Origin: Enterococcus gallinarum NBRC 100675
GTDB taxonomy: Bacteria; Bacillota; Bacilli; Lactobacillales; Enterococcaceae
Assembly (NCBI RefSeq): GCF_001544275.1
Contig: NZ_BCQE01000011.1
Location: 87,295-151,294, forward strand
Length of the DNA stretch: 64,000 bases
Direction of reading: 5' to 3'
A model generated the notes under the pieces. The model was not told the DNA's origin. It saw only the letters and a program-made list of their open reading frames with translations, and did no database searches. A program made the translations under genes and the position numbers. Of the stretch, positions 1 to 7,328 are shown one piece after another. How positions within the stretch are numbered: the first letter of the stretch is position 1; the number at the start of each line of letters is the position of its first letter.

Positions 1-654
1 AAAAGCAGCATGTTGGGTGACAAAATGTGTTTGCTTGGCATTCTCAAATGCTGACTGATAAGAATCATCCAATGACTGTAATTTTTCTAAATAGGCCGCA
101 GCATTCCTTTCAAAAGCAGCTTTCTTTTCTGGATAAGCCCTGCTTAGCTGATCACGAATGCTTGCTACTTGTTTGATTGCAAGGCTTGGGGCTAGCCAGA
201 CATGAGGATCTAATTCATGAGAGTGCCCTTCTTCATGATCGTGCTCGTGATCGTGGCCATGCTCTTCATCACCCGGCAGCAACACCATCCCCTCCGTAGC
301 TTTCACAACGGTGACATCGCCTTCTTTCAATGTAGATTCAATGGCAGGCACCCACATTTCCATATTCTCATTATTATAAACAAAGACATCCGCTTCTTGG
401 ATTTTTGCCATATCTTTTGCCGATGGTTCATAGTCATGTGAGTCTGTCCCTGCCGGCATCAACAATTCGACATTGCCTTCATTTCCCACCACATTGCGAG
501 TAAAGTCATACATAGGATAAAAACTAGCGACCACTTGAATTGACGGATCACTTGTTTTTGCTGTCCCTTCATCCTCCGATTCCTTTGACCCGCCGCAAGC
601 AGCCAACCCTAGAGCCAAAAGTGAAATACCTGTTATTTTAAAAAAATTCTTCAT
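1..654 (-). CDS. adcA: Zinc ABC transporter substrate-binding lipoprotein (AdcA/ZnuA family), 5' part only
   Basis: The protein starts at the ATG complementary to 652-654 and runs off the left edge, so only about the first 218 residues are present. It begins with a lipoprotein signal (MKNFFKITGISLLALG then LAAC, the lipobox Cys at about residue 20). It continues with the cluster A-I fold, including the metal-site stretch SHDYEPS and a His/Asp-rich loop (EEHGHDHEHDHEEGHSHE) followed by DPHVWLAP. This loop is typical of high-affinity zinc binders such as AdcA and ZnuA. The role is extracellular zinc capture for an ABC importer whose other genes are not in the window. A Zur-like box lies about 90 bases upstream, which fits zinc repression. 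A manganese-binding paralogue is less likely because of the His-rich loop. Confidence 0.9.
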   Translation of the reverse strand, partial: MKNFFKITGISLLALGLAACGGSKESEDEGTAKTSDPSIQVVASFYPMYDFTRNVVGNEGNVELLMPAGTDSHDYEPSAKDMAKIQEADVFVYNNENMEMWVPAIESTLKEGDVTVVKATEGMVLLPGDEEHGHDHEHDHEEGHSHELDPHVWLAPSLAIKQVASIRDQLSRAYPEKKAAFERNAAAYLEKLQSLDDSYQSAFENAKQTHFVTQHAAF

Positions 655-723
655 CTCTTTACCAGCACTCCTTTTTGATTTAGTAAAACGCCGGTCTCTC
701 CTTAGAATCGCATCAGATTCCTT

Positions 724-764
724 GTTACGATTTACATTTTACAAATCGTAACATTTACGTTTTA
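724..764. promoter_or_regulatory. Zur-like operator upstream of the zinc-binding protein gene
   Basis: The half sites AAATCGTAA (743-751) and TTTACGTTTT (754-763) closely match the B. subtilis Zur box, which has AAATCGTAA and TTACGATTT halves around a central base. A further upstream copy forms a perfect 10-bp inverted repeat GTTACGATTT (724-733) / AAATCGTAAC (743-752), so two overlapping dyads exist. The position upstream of adcA supports zinc-dependent repression; binding is inferred. Confidence 0.7.
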
Positions 765-947
765 CTTTCGATTAATTACTTTACACAAGGGATAACAATC
801 TGTCAACACCTAAAAACATGTTTTTTTATATGTATCTCCTTTCATATCAGCAGCGATTCATTTGTCTTCTCATTGATTGCTATCGCTGTCTGACTTGTTC
901 TTCCAAATCGTCTGTGCTACACTCAGGAAGTAATTGAATCGAATTAT

Positions 948-1040
948 CCACTAGGGGCGCTTTATGCTGAGATAGACAGTTTGTCTGGTCCCTTTGAACC
1001 TGATTTGGTTAATACCAACGTAGGGAAGTGGTAGCGCAGC
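948..1040 (+). ncRNA. TPP riboswitch
   Basis: The conserved THI-box elements occur in order: GGGGCGC, then TGCTGAGA, then CCCTTTGAACCTGATTTGG followed by TTAATACCAACGTAGGGAAG. This is the canonical thiamine pyrophosphate aptamer. It is followed directly by an intrinsic terminator (1048-1101) and by the ykoF-like gene, so ligand binding is expected to stop transcription into the thiamine-precursor transporter operon. Confidence 0.96.
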
Positions 1041-1047
1041 TTATTTC

Positions 1048-1101
1048 GCGTTCCCATTTTTCTGTCTACCCGTGGATAGAAAAAGGAGGAGCGCTTTTTT
1101 T
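1048..1101 (+). terminator. Riboswitch-controlled intrinsic terminator
   Basis: A long hairpin starts with GCGTTCC (1048-1054) and TTTTTCT and closes with AGAAAAA and GGAGCGC (ending 1094), followed by a run of seven T. It lies between the TPP aptamer and the first gene. A competing pairing (TTTCTGTCTAC with GTAGACAGAAA at 1102-1112) could be part of the antiterminator. Confidence 0.85.
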
Positions 1102-1134
1102 GTAGACAGAAAATCACTCGAAAGGAAGAATACT

Positions 1135-1746
1135 ATGGAAAATTGCTCAATGAATCAAATCGATATCACAGGGTGCCGCATCAGTCTTTATCCAATGAAA
1201 GATGATTTTGCCCCCCACATTCTTCGAAGCATCGAAGAGACCGATACCACAGCCGTTTGGCAGCAGACAGATCTTTTCAGTACACTCTACCGTGGTGAAG
1301 CTGCCAGTGTGATTGATGCGGCAGCAGCTCTTTTTGTCAATGCCTATGACCCAACAACACATATGGTCGGTGAGTTCACTTTTTCGAAAGGCTGCCCGGG
1401 AGATCTGGCAGGAGATGCCTTTCTCGACGGCAAGAATGAGCAGCCCAATCATCAGCAGATTATCACAAAAGGTACGTTCATCGTCCATTGCAAATATTCT
1501 TTCTACGTCTTTGGACGTGAAAACTATATGGAAGAAATTGCACATATCGTCTCATTGGCGGATGCCATGGGCTTACAACCGCAATCGGCCCATTACGTGA
1601 CGCTACTATCTGGCACAGCCGCTCAATTGTTCGCCTATTTTGAACAAGCACTGGCCTATGCCCACGAAAAGCTGCCACATTATGTTCTTGAAGGAACCGT
1701 TTCGGTCAATAGTCCCTCGTTGAAGGAGGCCTCTTTGCATGAGTAA
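1135..1746 (+). CDS. ykoF: YkoF-like thiamine/hydroxymethylpyrimidine-binding protein
   Basis: This 203-residue protein belongs to the YkoF family, whose B. subtilis member binds thiamine/HMP and is encoded with the YkoEDC transporter. Two repeats can be seen: ISLYPMKDDFAPHILRSIEET near the start and a second half beginning around FIVHCKYSFYVFG, in keeping with the tandem ferredoxin-like fold. The ATG at 1135 is chosen because AAAGGAAG lies just upstream at 1121-1128; the open frame extends upstream but that part is inside the terminator hairpin. The stop overlaps the ykoE start by 8 bases. Expression should fall when TPP is abundant. The exact molecular role in transport is not settled. Confidence 0.92.
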   Translation: MENCSMNQIDITGCRISLYPMKDDFAPHILRSIEETDTTAVWQQTDLFSTLYRGEAASVIDAAAALFVNAYDPTTHMVGEFTFSKGCPGDLAGDAFLDGKNEQPNHQQIITKGTFIVHCKYSFYVFGRENYMEEIAHIVSLADAMGLQPQSAHYVTLLSGTAAQLFAYFEQALAYAHEKLPHYVLEGTVSVNSPSLKEASLHE

Positions 1747-2341
1747 GTGGCAATTAAAGGATGTGATCATGGTAGGCATCGTTTCTCTCGTATTCGGTGT
1801 CGTTTATTTAGGGGCCGTTCACTTGGGGGTTCTACTAAGCACCTTGTTAGCCCCATTTGGCCTCGCAATTCTAGCGAATGAATTTCTCTTTGGGATTTGG
1901 TTTATGGCGGCTGCATTTGCTGGTTACGTACTAAGAAAACCAGGTGCAGCCACGATTACTGAAATGATCGCCGCTTTGCTGGAGGTTTTCATGGGAAACT
2001 TTTATGGTCCAATCATCTTTGTCAGCGGCTTTCTTCAAGGAATCGGCACAGAGGCTGGCTTTGCCGCTTTTCGGTATCGAAAATTCGGCTGGTCTTCTTT
2101 GATCCTGGGAGCTTTGGGAGCGACTGTCACCAGTTTTATTTGGGGCATGATCCGTTCCAGCTTTCTTGATTTAAAGTGGCAATTACTGTTGACTATTTTC
2201 GTGATCCGTCTGCTTTCCGCTCTCCTTTTTTCAGCTGTTCTTGTTAAAGTGGTTTGTGATCACTTAGCAAAAATGGGGGTTTTGAATAGCTATCCGATTG
2301 CTCAACATACTCGCCTCAAACAAAGCCGTGTGAAAGGATGA
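1739..2341 (+). CDS. ykoE: ECF transporter substrate-binding (S) component, YkoE family
   Basis: This 200-residue integral membrane protein has about five or six hydrophobic segments (residues roughly 8-30, 35-62, 70-90, 115-135, 145-175). Its sequence and operon position match YkoE, the hydroxymethylpyrimidine/thiamine-specific S component of an energy-coupling factor importer. The conserved part MGNFYGPIIFVSGFLQGIGT is characteristic of this family. The start overlaps the end of ykoF, and the stop TGA overlaps the ykoD ATG (ATGA), so translation is probably coupled along the operon. Confidence 0.93.
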   Translation: MSKWQLKDVIMVGIVSLVFGVVYLGAVHLGVLLSTLLAPFGLAILANEFLFGIWFMAAAFAGYVLRKPGAATITEMIAALLEVFMGNFYGPIIFVSGFLQGIGTEAGFAAFRYRKFGWSSLILGALGATVTSFIWGMIRSSFLDLKWQLLLTIFVIRLLSALLFSAVLVKVVCDHLAKMGVLNSYPIAQHTRLKQSRVKG

Positions 2342-3750
2342 GTTTGGCGTTAGACTCCTGTGTCTTTACGATTGATGAGCAAAAACTTACTGCTACCTTT
2401 GAATTAGCTCCTGGAGAAATCAAAGGGATCTATGGTCCTTCTGGTTCAGGAAAAAGTACGCTTTTTCGCTTATTAGCCGGTTTGTCGGATCAAGGGTTCG
2501 AATCTGGACACTATGTGATCGATGAGAAAGATTTTACTGATTTATCCCCCTCGCAACGGATTGCGTCCGTTAGTTTGATGTTTCAAAATCCCGATACGCA
2601 GTTTTGCATGCGAACTCCCCGAGAAGAGCTGTTGTTTTGCTTGGAAAACAGAGCCATTCCATTAAACGAAATGACTCGCCGTGTAGAGTCGGCACTCGAT
2701 TTTTGCGAGATTCGGCATTTAGAAGATCGAGTGCTGACAACCCTCTCGGGTGGGGAGAAACAACTAGTAGCGCTAGCATGCTGTCTTGTTTTAGAAAGTC
2801 GCTATCTTCTGTTGGATGAGCCTTTCGCTAATCTCGATTCGCTGACCACCCAATCATTGCTTAAAAAGTTAACAGAAGTTCAACTAAAAAAGAAGATCGG
2901 AATTCTTTTGATCGACCATCAAGTAGCACCGGTCGCTGACTGGGTGCAGGAATGGCTCCTATTAACAGATGCTTTTCAGTCGGTTCCTTCTCAGTTGCTT
3001 TTAGAGCAAGAAGAACAGCTAAGACAAACTATGATTAAACCGCCCCCCACCGCTATTGAGCAGCAGCCCCTCTTGCGGTTTGAAAATTTTCGTTTGCCAA
3101 TTGGCAGACATTCTCTGCTGATCAAAGACGAAGTCTTTTCGACCGGAGAACGAATAGGCATCACAGGAAAAAGTGGGATAGGAAAATCAACCTTTTTTAA
3201 AGCCCTGTTGCAGCAAGTTCCCTATGATGGAACGATCTATTACCAAGAGCAATGCTTGACCTCTCGCAGTCGTCCTTTCGATCGGATGAGCTGGGTCATG
3301 CAAAACCCGCAGGATCAGTTTCTAGCTTCCTCCGTGGCACAAGAATTAGCCAATGGCCAAGAAAGAGAGGATCTCTCTGAAAAACTGAACCAATTGGGAC
3401 TATGGGAGAAACAGGAAGATTCTCCTTTCCTATTAAGCCAAGGACAACAACGGCGATTAGCTGTTGCCTGTTTGATCGATCGTGAGATCCCGATTTTGCT
3501 TGTTGATGAGCCAACCTATGGACAAGATTTGCGGCAGTCTTGGCAATTGATGTCGTTATTGGCAGACAAAGCGGCCAGCGGTACACTGGTCTTCATCATT
3601 AGCCATGATTTGCGTCTTCTGTCAGATTTTTGTGACCGAACATTCGATTTTAATCATTTTGTAAAGGAGTCTTTCGATGAAGTACCGAAACCCAACAGTC
3701 AAGCTGCTGACTTTATCCGCGCTGGCTTTGCTCGTCTCTTTTCAAAATAA
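2338..3750 (+). CDS. ykoD: ECF transporter double ATPase, YkoD family
   Basis: This 470-residue protein contains two complete ABC ATPase domains. Domain 1 has Walker A GPSGSGKST (about residue 34), signature LSGGEKQ and Walker B LLLDEPFANLD. Domain 2 has Walker A GKSGIGKST (about 276), signature-like LSQGQQRR and Walker B ILLVDEPTYGQD. The LSQGQ signature in domain 2 departs from LSGGQ. Fused CbiO-type ATPases of this kind energise YkoE/YkoC import of thiamine precursors. The last 24 residues are encoded within the overlap with ykoC and look unlike an ATPase tail, suggesting read-through into the next gene. Confidence 0.93.
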   Translation: MSLALDSCVFTIDEQKLTATFELAPGEIKGIYGPSGSGKSTLFRLLAGLSDQGFESGHYVIDEKDFTDLSPSQRIASVSLMFQNPDTQFCMRTPREELLFCLENRAIPLNEMTRRVESALDFCEIRHLEDRVLTTLSGGEKQLVALACCLVLESRYLLLDEPFANLDSLTTQSLLKKLTEVQLKKKIGILLIDHQVAPVADWVQEWLLLTDAFQSVPSQLLLEQEEQLRQTMIKPPPTAIEQQPLLRFENFRLPIGRHSLLIKDEVFSTGERIGITGKSGIGKSTFFKALLQQVPYDGTIYYQEQCLTSRSRPFDRMSWVMQNPQDQFLASSVAQELANGQEREDLSEKLNQLGLWEKQEDSPFLLSQGQQRRLAVACLIDREIPILLVDEPTYGQDLRQSWQLMSLLADKAASGTLVFIISHDLRLLSDFCDRTFDFNHFVKESFDEVPKPNSQAADFIRAGFARLFSK

Positions 3751-4357
3751 TTTGTTGCTAAATAGCAGTTTAACTTTATTTTTCTTGTTGCTGCTCTTGG
3801 TTTATCTGCCTCTGAAAAAATTGCTCAAGTTACTTTTTCTCTTGTCTTTAAGTGCAGTCGGGATCTTTTTTACCGGGCTATTATTTTTCCAAGAAGGTAA
3901 AAATGGCAGCACGACAGCGGCATATGCCTATGGCATTCGTCTCGCCAGTCGCGTTTACTGTTTTGGGACATTAGGAAGTGTCTTTGCCGCTACGACCTCA
4001 CTAACAGAGCTGATCTATTCTTTGCAACAGCAACTTCGCTTGCCTTCTGTTTTTGCTCATGGCTTAATGGCAGCTTTTCATATGGCACCTATGATTCCTA
4101 AAGAGTACCGCAACATCCAGTTTAGTTTGAAATCACGAGGAATCACTTATTCCAAACTATCCTTAAAACCACTGATTCCACTGATGGTCAAATCGATCCG
4201 CTGGTCAGAACTTCTAGCTGCAGCCATGGAATCTCGCGGATTTGTCGGTGATGCACCTCGAACCTATGCAGTGAATTATTCAGTCACCCTTAAGGATTGG
4301 TTGTTCGGATTTGGACTTCTTGGCGCTGGATTGATCCTTACCTTGCTTCCAGTATGA
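3677..4357 (+). CDS. ykoC: ECF transporter transmembrane (T) component, YkoC family
   Basis: This 226-residue protein is a CbiQ/EcfT-type membrane component. It has several N-terminal hydrophobic segments, a central cytoplasmic part containing MAPMIPKEYRNIQFSLKSRG and the conserved Ala-Arg-Gly type coupling motif region (ESRGF), and a C-terminal membrane span. It couples the YkoD ATPases to YkoE. The start is set by AAAGGAG at 3663-3669, seven bases before the ATG. It overlaps the end of ykoD by 74 bases in another frame, far more than the usual 4-base overlap. Confidence 0.92.
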   Translation: MKYRNPTVKLLTLSALALLVSFQNNLLLNSSLTLFFLLLLLVYLPLKKLLKLLFLLSLSAVGIFFTGLLFFQEGKNGSTTAAYAYGIRLASRVYCFGTLGSVFAATTSLTELIYSLQQQLRLPSVFAHGLMAAFHMAPMIPKEYRNIQFSLKSRGITYSKLSLKPLIPLMVKSIRWSELLAAAMESRGFVGDAPRTYAVNYSVTLKDWLFGFGLLGAGLILTLLPV

Positions 4358-4398
4358 AGCTAAAAAAGGGATAGAATAAACAACAAATCTGATTCCAA

Positions 4399-4456
4399 AC
4401 AAAAAGATACCGCAAACAGGACAGCACTTGCTGAACTTGTTTGCGGTATTTGTTTA
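4399..4456. terminator. Bidirectional intrinsic terminator between ykoC and the SipW-like gene
   Basis: ATACCGCAAAC (4407-4417) pairs with GTTTGCGGTAT (4439-4449), flanked by A-rich and T-rich arms (AACAAAAA and TTTGTTTA). The two genes converge here, so it can end both transcripts. Confidence 0.75.
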
Positions 4457-4470
4457 TTGATTAGTGGAAC

Positions 4471-4983
4471 TTACATTGCCATTCGTTTCCCTTGTTTGAT
4501 TTGAGAAATCATCACCAAAAAAGTAGTTGCTGTAATATAAATGGTGAAAACCAAATAAAGCTTTTTTACAATAGAAACAGTTTCGCTCGTGACTAGATGA
4601 CCGATTCGAGGCAAATGGAACAAAGGTTGGCCAAGTAATTGACTTTTTCTGATTTTGGTCGTTTCCATGTGGTCTTGATTGTCTCCGATCGTATACATCA
4701 CTTGCTCATTTTGATCAATTGCAGCAATTCGCCGCGTGTATATTTGTTCCCCTTGGTTCACAAAATAAGTGATCTCATCGCCGACAATCAAATTTTCAGC
4801 ATCCACACCTTTAACAAATAATAAACTTCCAGAAGAATATGTCGGTTCCATTGCATCACTCTTCACAATAGCGATGCGTAACCCTAACATTTGTGGAATA
4901 ACAATCATGAGTAAAGAAAGAAGCATAATAATTAATGTTGTAAAAGAAAGAAGGATACTTGGTTTAGAAATTTTTTTCATCAC
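4471..4983 (-). CDS. SipW-like signal peptidase homologue with both catalytic residues replaced
   Basis: This 170-residue protein has the layout of ER/archaeal-type signal peptidase I (SipW family): an N-terminal membrane anchor (about 10-34), a short extracytoplasmic domain, and a C-terminal span (about 136-158). Conserved blocks are recognisable: VKSDAMEP, SGSLLFVK, GDEITYF, YTRRIAAI and YTIGDNQD. In active SipW proteins the first block reads SGSMEP with catalytic Ser and the fourth reads THR with catalytic His. Here these are Ala44 and Arg84. The later Asp residues (101, 104) remain. Peptidase activity is therefore not expected. No TasA-like substrate gene is adjacent. It is divergent from the 5189 gene across 205 AT-rich bases. 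Confidence 0.8.
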   Translation of the reverse strand: MMKKISKPSILLSFTTLIIMLLSLLMIVIPQMLGLRIAIVKSDAMEPTYSSGSLLFVKGVDAENLIVGDEITYFVNQGEQIYTRRIAAIDQNEQVMYTIGDNQDHMETTKIRKSQLLGQPLFHLPRIGHLVTSETVSIVKKLYLVFTIYITATTFLVMISQIKQGKRMAM

Positions 4984-5188
4984 AGGTCTCCTTTATTTTT
5001 GATATTTTTGTATATTACGTTTATATTATAACGATTAATGATTTTTTTCAAATAATATGAGTCTGCTTTTTCAAATTATTTTTTTATTACTTGTTTTATT
5101 ATTTCTGGTATAACACCCATTATCATTTGACTTAATCAATTGTTTTGTTTTATTCTAGACGTGAATAAAAAAACAGGAGAATTCATAT

Positions 5189-7039
5189 ATGTTTAAAAAA
5201 AATAACAAACTGAACTTGAAGAATGCAATTCCCTTCTTGACGATTTCTGCTTTTTCTCTGGGAATTATTTTGTTCTATCTTTCTGCTCTGATTAATCCAG
5301 TGATCAGTCTTCCTTCTATTGAAAAACAGGAAGATTGGCTGTATTATTCTGCAGCAGAACCAGAAACAACTTTCGACAGTAACTATGTGAATTTTTTGCC
5401 TAACATTCCTACCAATGAGAATTTGGTGATGGAACGTAAAATCACCAATGAACACTACTACCCGACATTGCTGTTGGTGGGCGATCATCAGAAAATGACG
5501 GTTTATTTAAATGATAAACTTTTATATACCAATAAAAAAGAAGTAGCAGAAGGTCTTGTGAATCCTGGAAAAACCCTCTCTTTTGTCACCTTGCCAGAAA
5601 ATTACCAAGGCCAAACACTACGCATCTATGTATCTAGTCCTTTCAAAAATTATTCAGGCTATCCCGCTGAGGTCTTTTTTGGTTCTTCAAACGCTTTAGT
5701 CAGTTATGTCTTTCGTCATTCGATTCCCAATATTTTCATGCTTCTTCTGACAGGTTTTATCAGCCTGCTTAATTTGATTTATGTAGGGGTTAAATTAGTT
5801 AAGAAACGAAAATTACTCGTTTCGAATTTATTATTCAGTGCTTTTGCACTGTCAGCTGGGCTAGAAGCCGGTTTTGGCGATATTCTTGGAGGGTTGCTCT
5901 TTAACCCCACCATAAATTCAGTGATGTTGAATGTCTTATCGATCATTACCCCAATGTTCTTGATCGGCTTTTATTTATCGAAAATGGAAGTCCTTCAACA
6001 GAAGTACAAGATTTGGGTAATCTTCCATGGCATTTGTGGTGCAGCAGCCATTTTATCTGTCTTTTCCCATCAACTCCACTTGCCGGAGATTATGGATTAT
6101 ATCCATTTACTGAATATTTTTAGCACTTTTGTGACATCCTTTGCTGCCATCTATGAAGCGGTTAAAAAGAATCAATTTTTTGTTCTTTGTTCTCCATGGA
6201 TCGTTTTATCCGCGATTGGTCACTGCTTTATCTACATTCAAGATGTCCTAAACAGCCATCAATCAAAAATCAATTGGAATACGATTTTCTTCGTACTCTT
6301 GATTATTGTCTGCTGGTGCTATGATTTGCTGCGTTTGTTTTTCTATAATGAAGGGAAAACGAAAAAACAGGATATCGCAGGACTCAAGATTCGCTTGTAT
6401 GAAGAACAACAACCGATAATTCAACAACAAATCAATCAATGGCAACAAGCTTTTCTCGGTTTTCGCAAACAGTTGACTACTGCAAAAGTCATGCTGGAAG
6501 ACAACAGTTTGCTGGGAGCTTTTGATCAAATCAACCTAATCGAGCAGACACTAGAAGAATCTTGTCCAACCAAAAGTGAAGATCATTCTCTAACAACCCT
6601 GTTATTGACAAGTTATCAGCAATTGACTCAGCAAAAAAGCATTGAATTCTCTTATGATGTGGATATTCCCGCAATCAAAGAACTAGCTGAAGAAGATTTT
6701 CTACAATTATTTGCTCATTTAATGGACTATGCAATTCGGGAAACGTATCTACTCAAAGATCGCGCCCTGCGAAAGATTCATCTAAGTGCTATCAAGCAGC
6801 AGAATCAGTTGTTCGTCAGCTGTCAGTTTCCAACTTTGGCTACTTCAGAAAAAGAAGCCATGCCGAATGTTGAAACCTTTGAAGAAGAAAACTATTTTGA
6901 TCTTCAGATTATTGAAAAACTTACCCAGCAAAATTTTGGGTCTTGCTCGGTCTTACATGAGGAACAATCCACTCGTTTTTCTCTGACATTTTCTTCAGAT
7001 GGGTTGCCAGATTTCCTAGAGCTAGTCAGTAATGAATAA
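5189..7039 (+). CDS. Membrane protein with 7TM-type sensor layout and degenerate histidine-kinase-like C-terminus
   Basis: This 616-residue protein has an N-terminal membrane segment (about 13-35) and an extracytoplasmic domain (about 36-170) resembling a beta-sandwich (KMTVYLNDKLLYTN, GQTLRIYVSSPF). A block of about seven membrane spans (about 175-390) and a cytoplasmic tail (about 395-616) follow. The tail resembles the AgrC/Spo0B-type kinase core: a helical pair near FRKQLTTAKVMLEDNSLLGAF and then DHSLTTLL and IEFSYDVDIP. No phosphoacceptor His is seen in the helical part, the N-box Asn is missing (LFAHLMDYAIRE) and no DxGxG loop is visible. No response regulator adjoins. The start follows AGGAGAATTCATAT. 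Function unknown; a ligand sensor acting by protein contact is one possibility. Confidence 0.6.
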   Translation: MFKKNNKLNLKNAIPFLTISAFSLGIILFYLSALINPVISLPSIEKQEDWLYYSAAEPETTFDSNYVNFLPNIPTNENLVMERKITNEHYYPTLLLVGDHQKMTVYLNDKLLYTNKKEVAEGLVNPGKTLSFVTLPENYQGQTLRIYVSSPFKNYSGYPAEVFFGSSNALVSYVFRHSIPNIFMLLLTGFISLLNLIYVGVKLVKKRKLLVSNLLFSAFALSAGLEAGFGDILGGLLFNPTINSVMLNVLSIITPMFLIGFYLSKMEVLQQKYKIWVIFHGICGAAAILSVFSHQLHLPEIMDYIHLLNIFSTFVTSFAAIYEAVKKNQFFVLCSPWIVLSAIGHCFIYIQDVLNSHQSKINWNTIFFVLLIIVCWCYDLLRLFFYNEGKTKKQDIAGLKIRLYEEQQPIIQQQINQWQQAFLGFRKQLTTAKVMLEDNSLLGAFDQINLIEQTLEESCPTKSEDHSLTTLLLTSYQQLTQQKSIEFSYDVDIPAIKELAEEDFLQLFAHLMDYAIRETYLLKDRALRKIHLSAIKQQNQLFVSCQFPTLATSEKEAMPNVETFEEENYFDLQIIEKLTQQNFGSCSVLHEEQSTRFSLTFSSDGLPDFLELVSNE

Positions 7040-7119
7040 CAAAATGACAAAAAAAGCTTGCTTTTTTCCGAGTTTCGATTTAGCATGAATGTAAGATTTG
7101 GATCAGTATTCTTATGATG

Positions 7120-7310
7120 GTTAAAGAGAGTTGGAGCAAGCTGGAAATCCAATACCCGCTGATAAGAAGAACCTGCCAATGGTAGTGACCGCAAAACGGT
7201 CGGTGTGAAGACCTTATCCTTCATGAGTTGGACTAGCAATAGTCAACAAAGGTGGTACCGCGAAATTCAAGCATTTCGTCCTTTTTATAGGACGGAATGC
7301 TTTTTTATTT
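7120..7310 (+). ncRNA. T-box leader upstream of prolyl-tRNA synthetase
   Basis: The T-box core AAGGTGGTACCGCG lies at 7249-7262, after an extended structured leader beginning near AAAGAGAG (about 7123). A terminator follows: GCATTTCGTCC / GGACGGAATGC with a T tract (7271-7306). The architecture indicates tRNA-dependent antitermination. The downstream gene implies that uncharged tRNA-Pro is the effector; I could not assign the specifier codon with confidence. The 5' limit is approximate. Confidence 0.93.
7271..7306 (+). terminator. T-box terminator
   Basis: A perfect-looking stem GCATTTCGTCC / GGACGGAATGC (one G-U/mismatch position) around a short T-rich loop is followed by TTTTTTATTTTTT, immediately before the proS ribosome binding site. 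It is the OFF state of the T-box switch. Confidence 0.9.
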
Positions 7311-7328
7311 TTTAAGGAGGAAAAAACA

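Noticed and set aside
217..441. Plus-strand reading frame antisense to adcA
   Set aside because: It is a shadow of the zinc-binding protein gene; no ribosome binding site and residues mirror the His-rich region.
7050..7070. Terminator after the 5189-7039 gene
   Set aside because: The AAAAAG/CTTTTT stem is only six A-U-rich pairs with a four-base loop; too weak to call.
7120..7250. Specific proline specifier codon in the T-box
   Set aside because: Several CCN triplets occur and I could not fold stem I reliably by eye.
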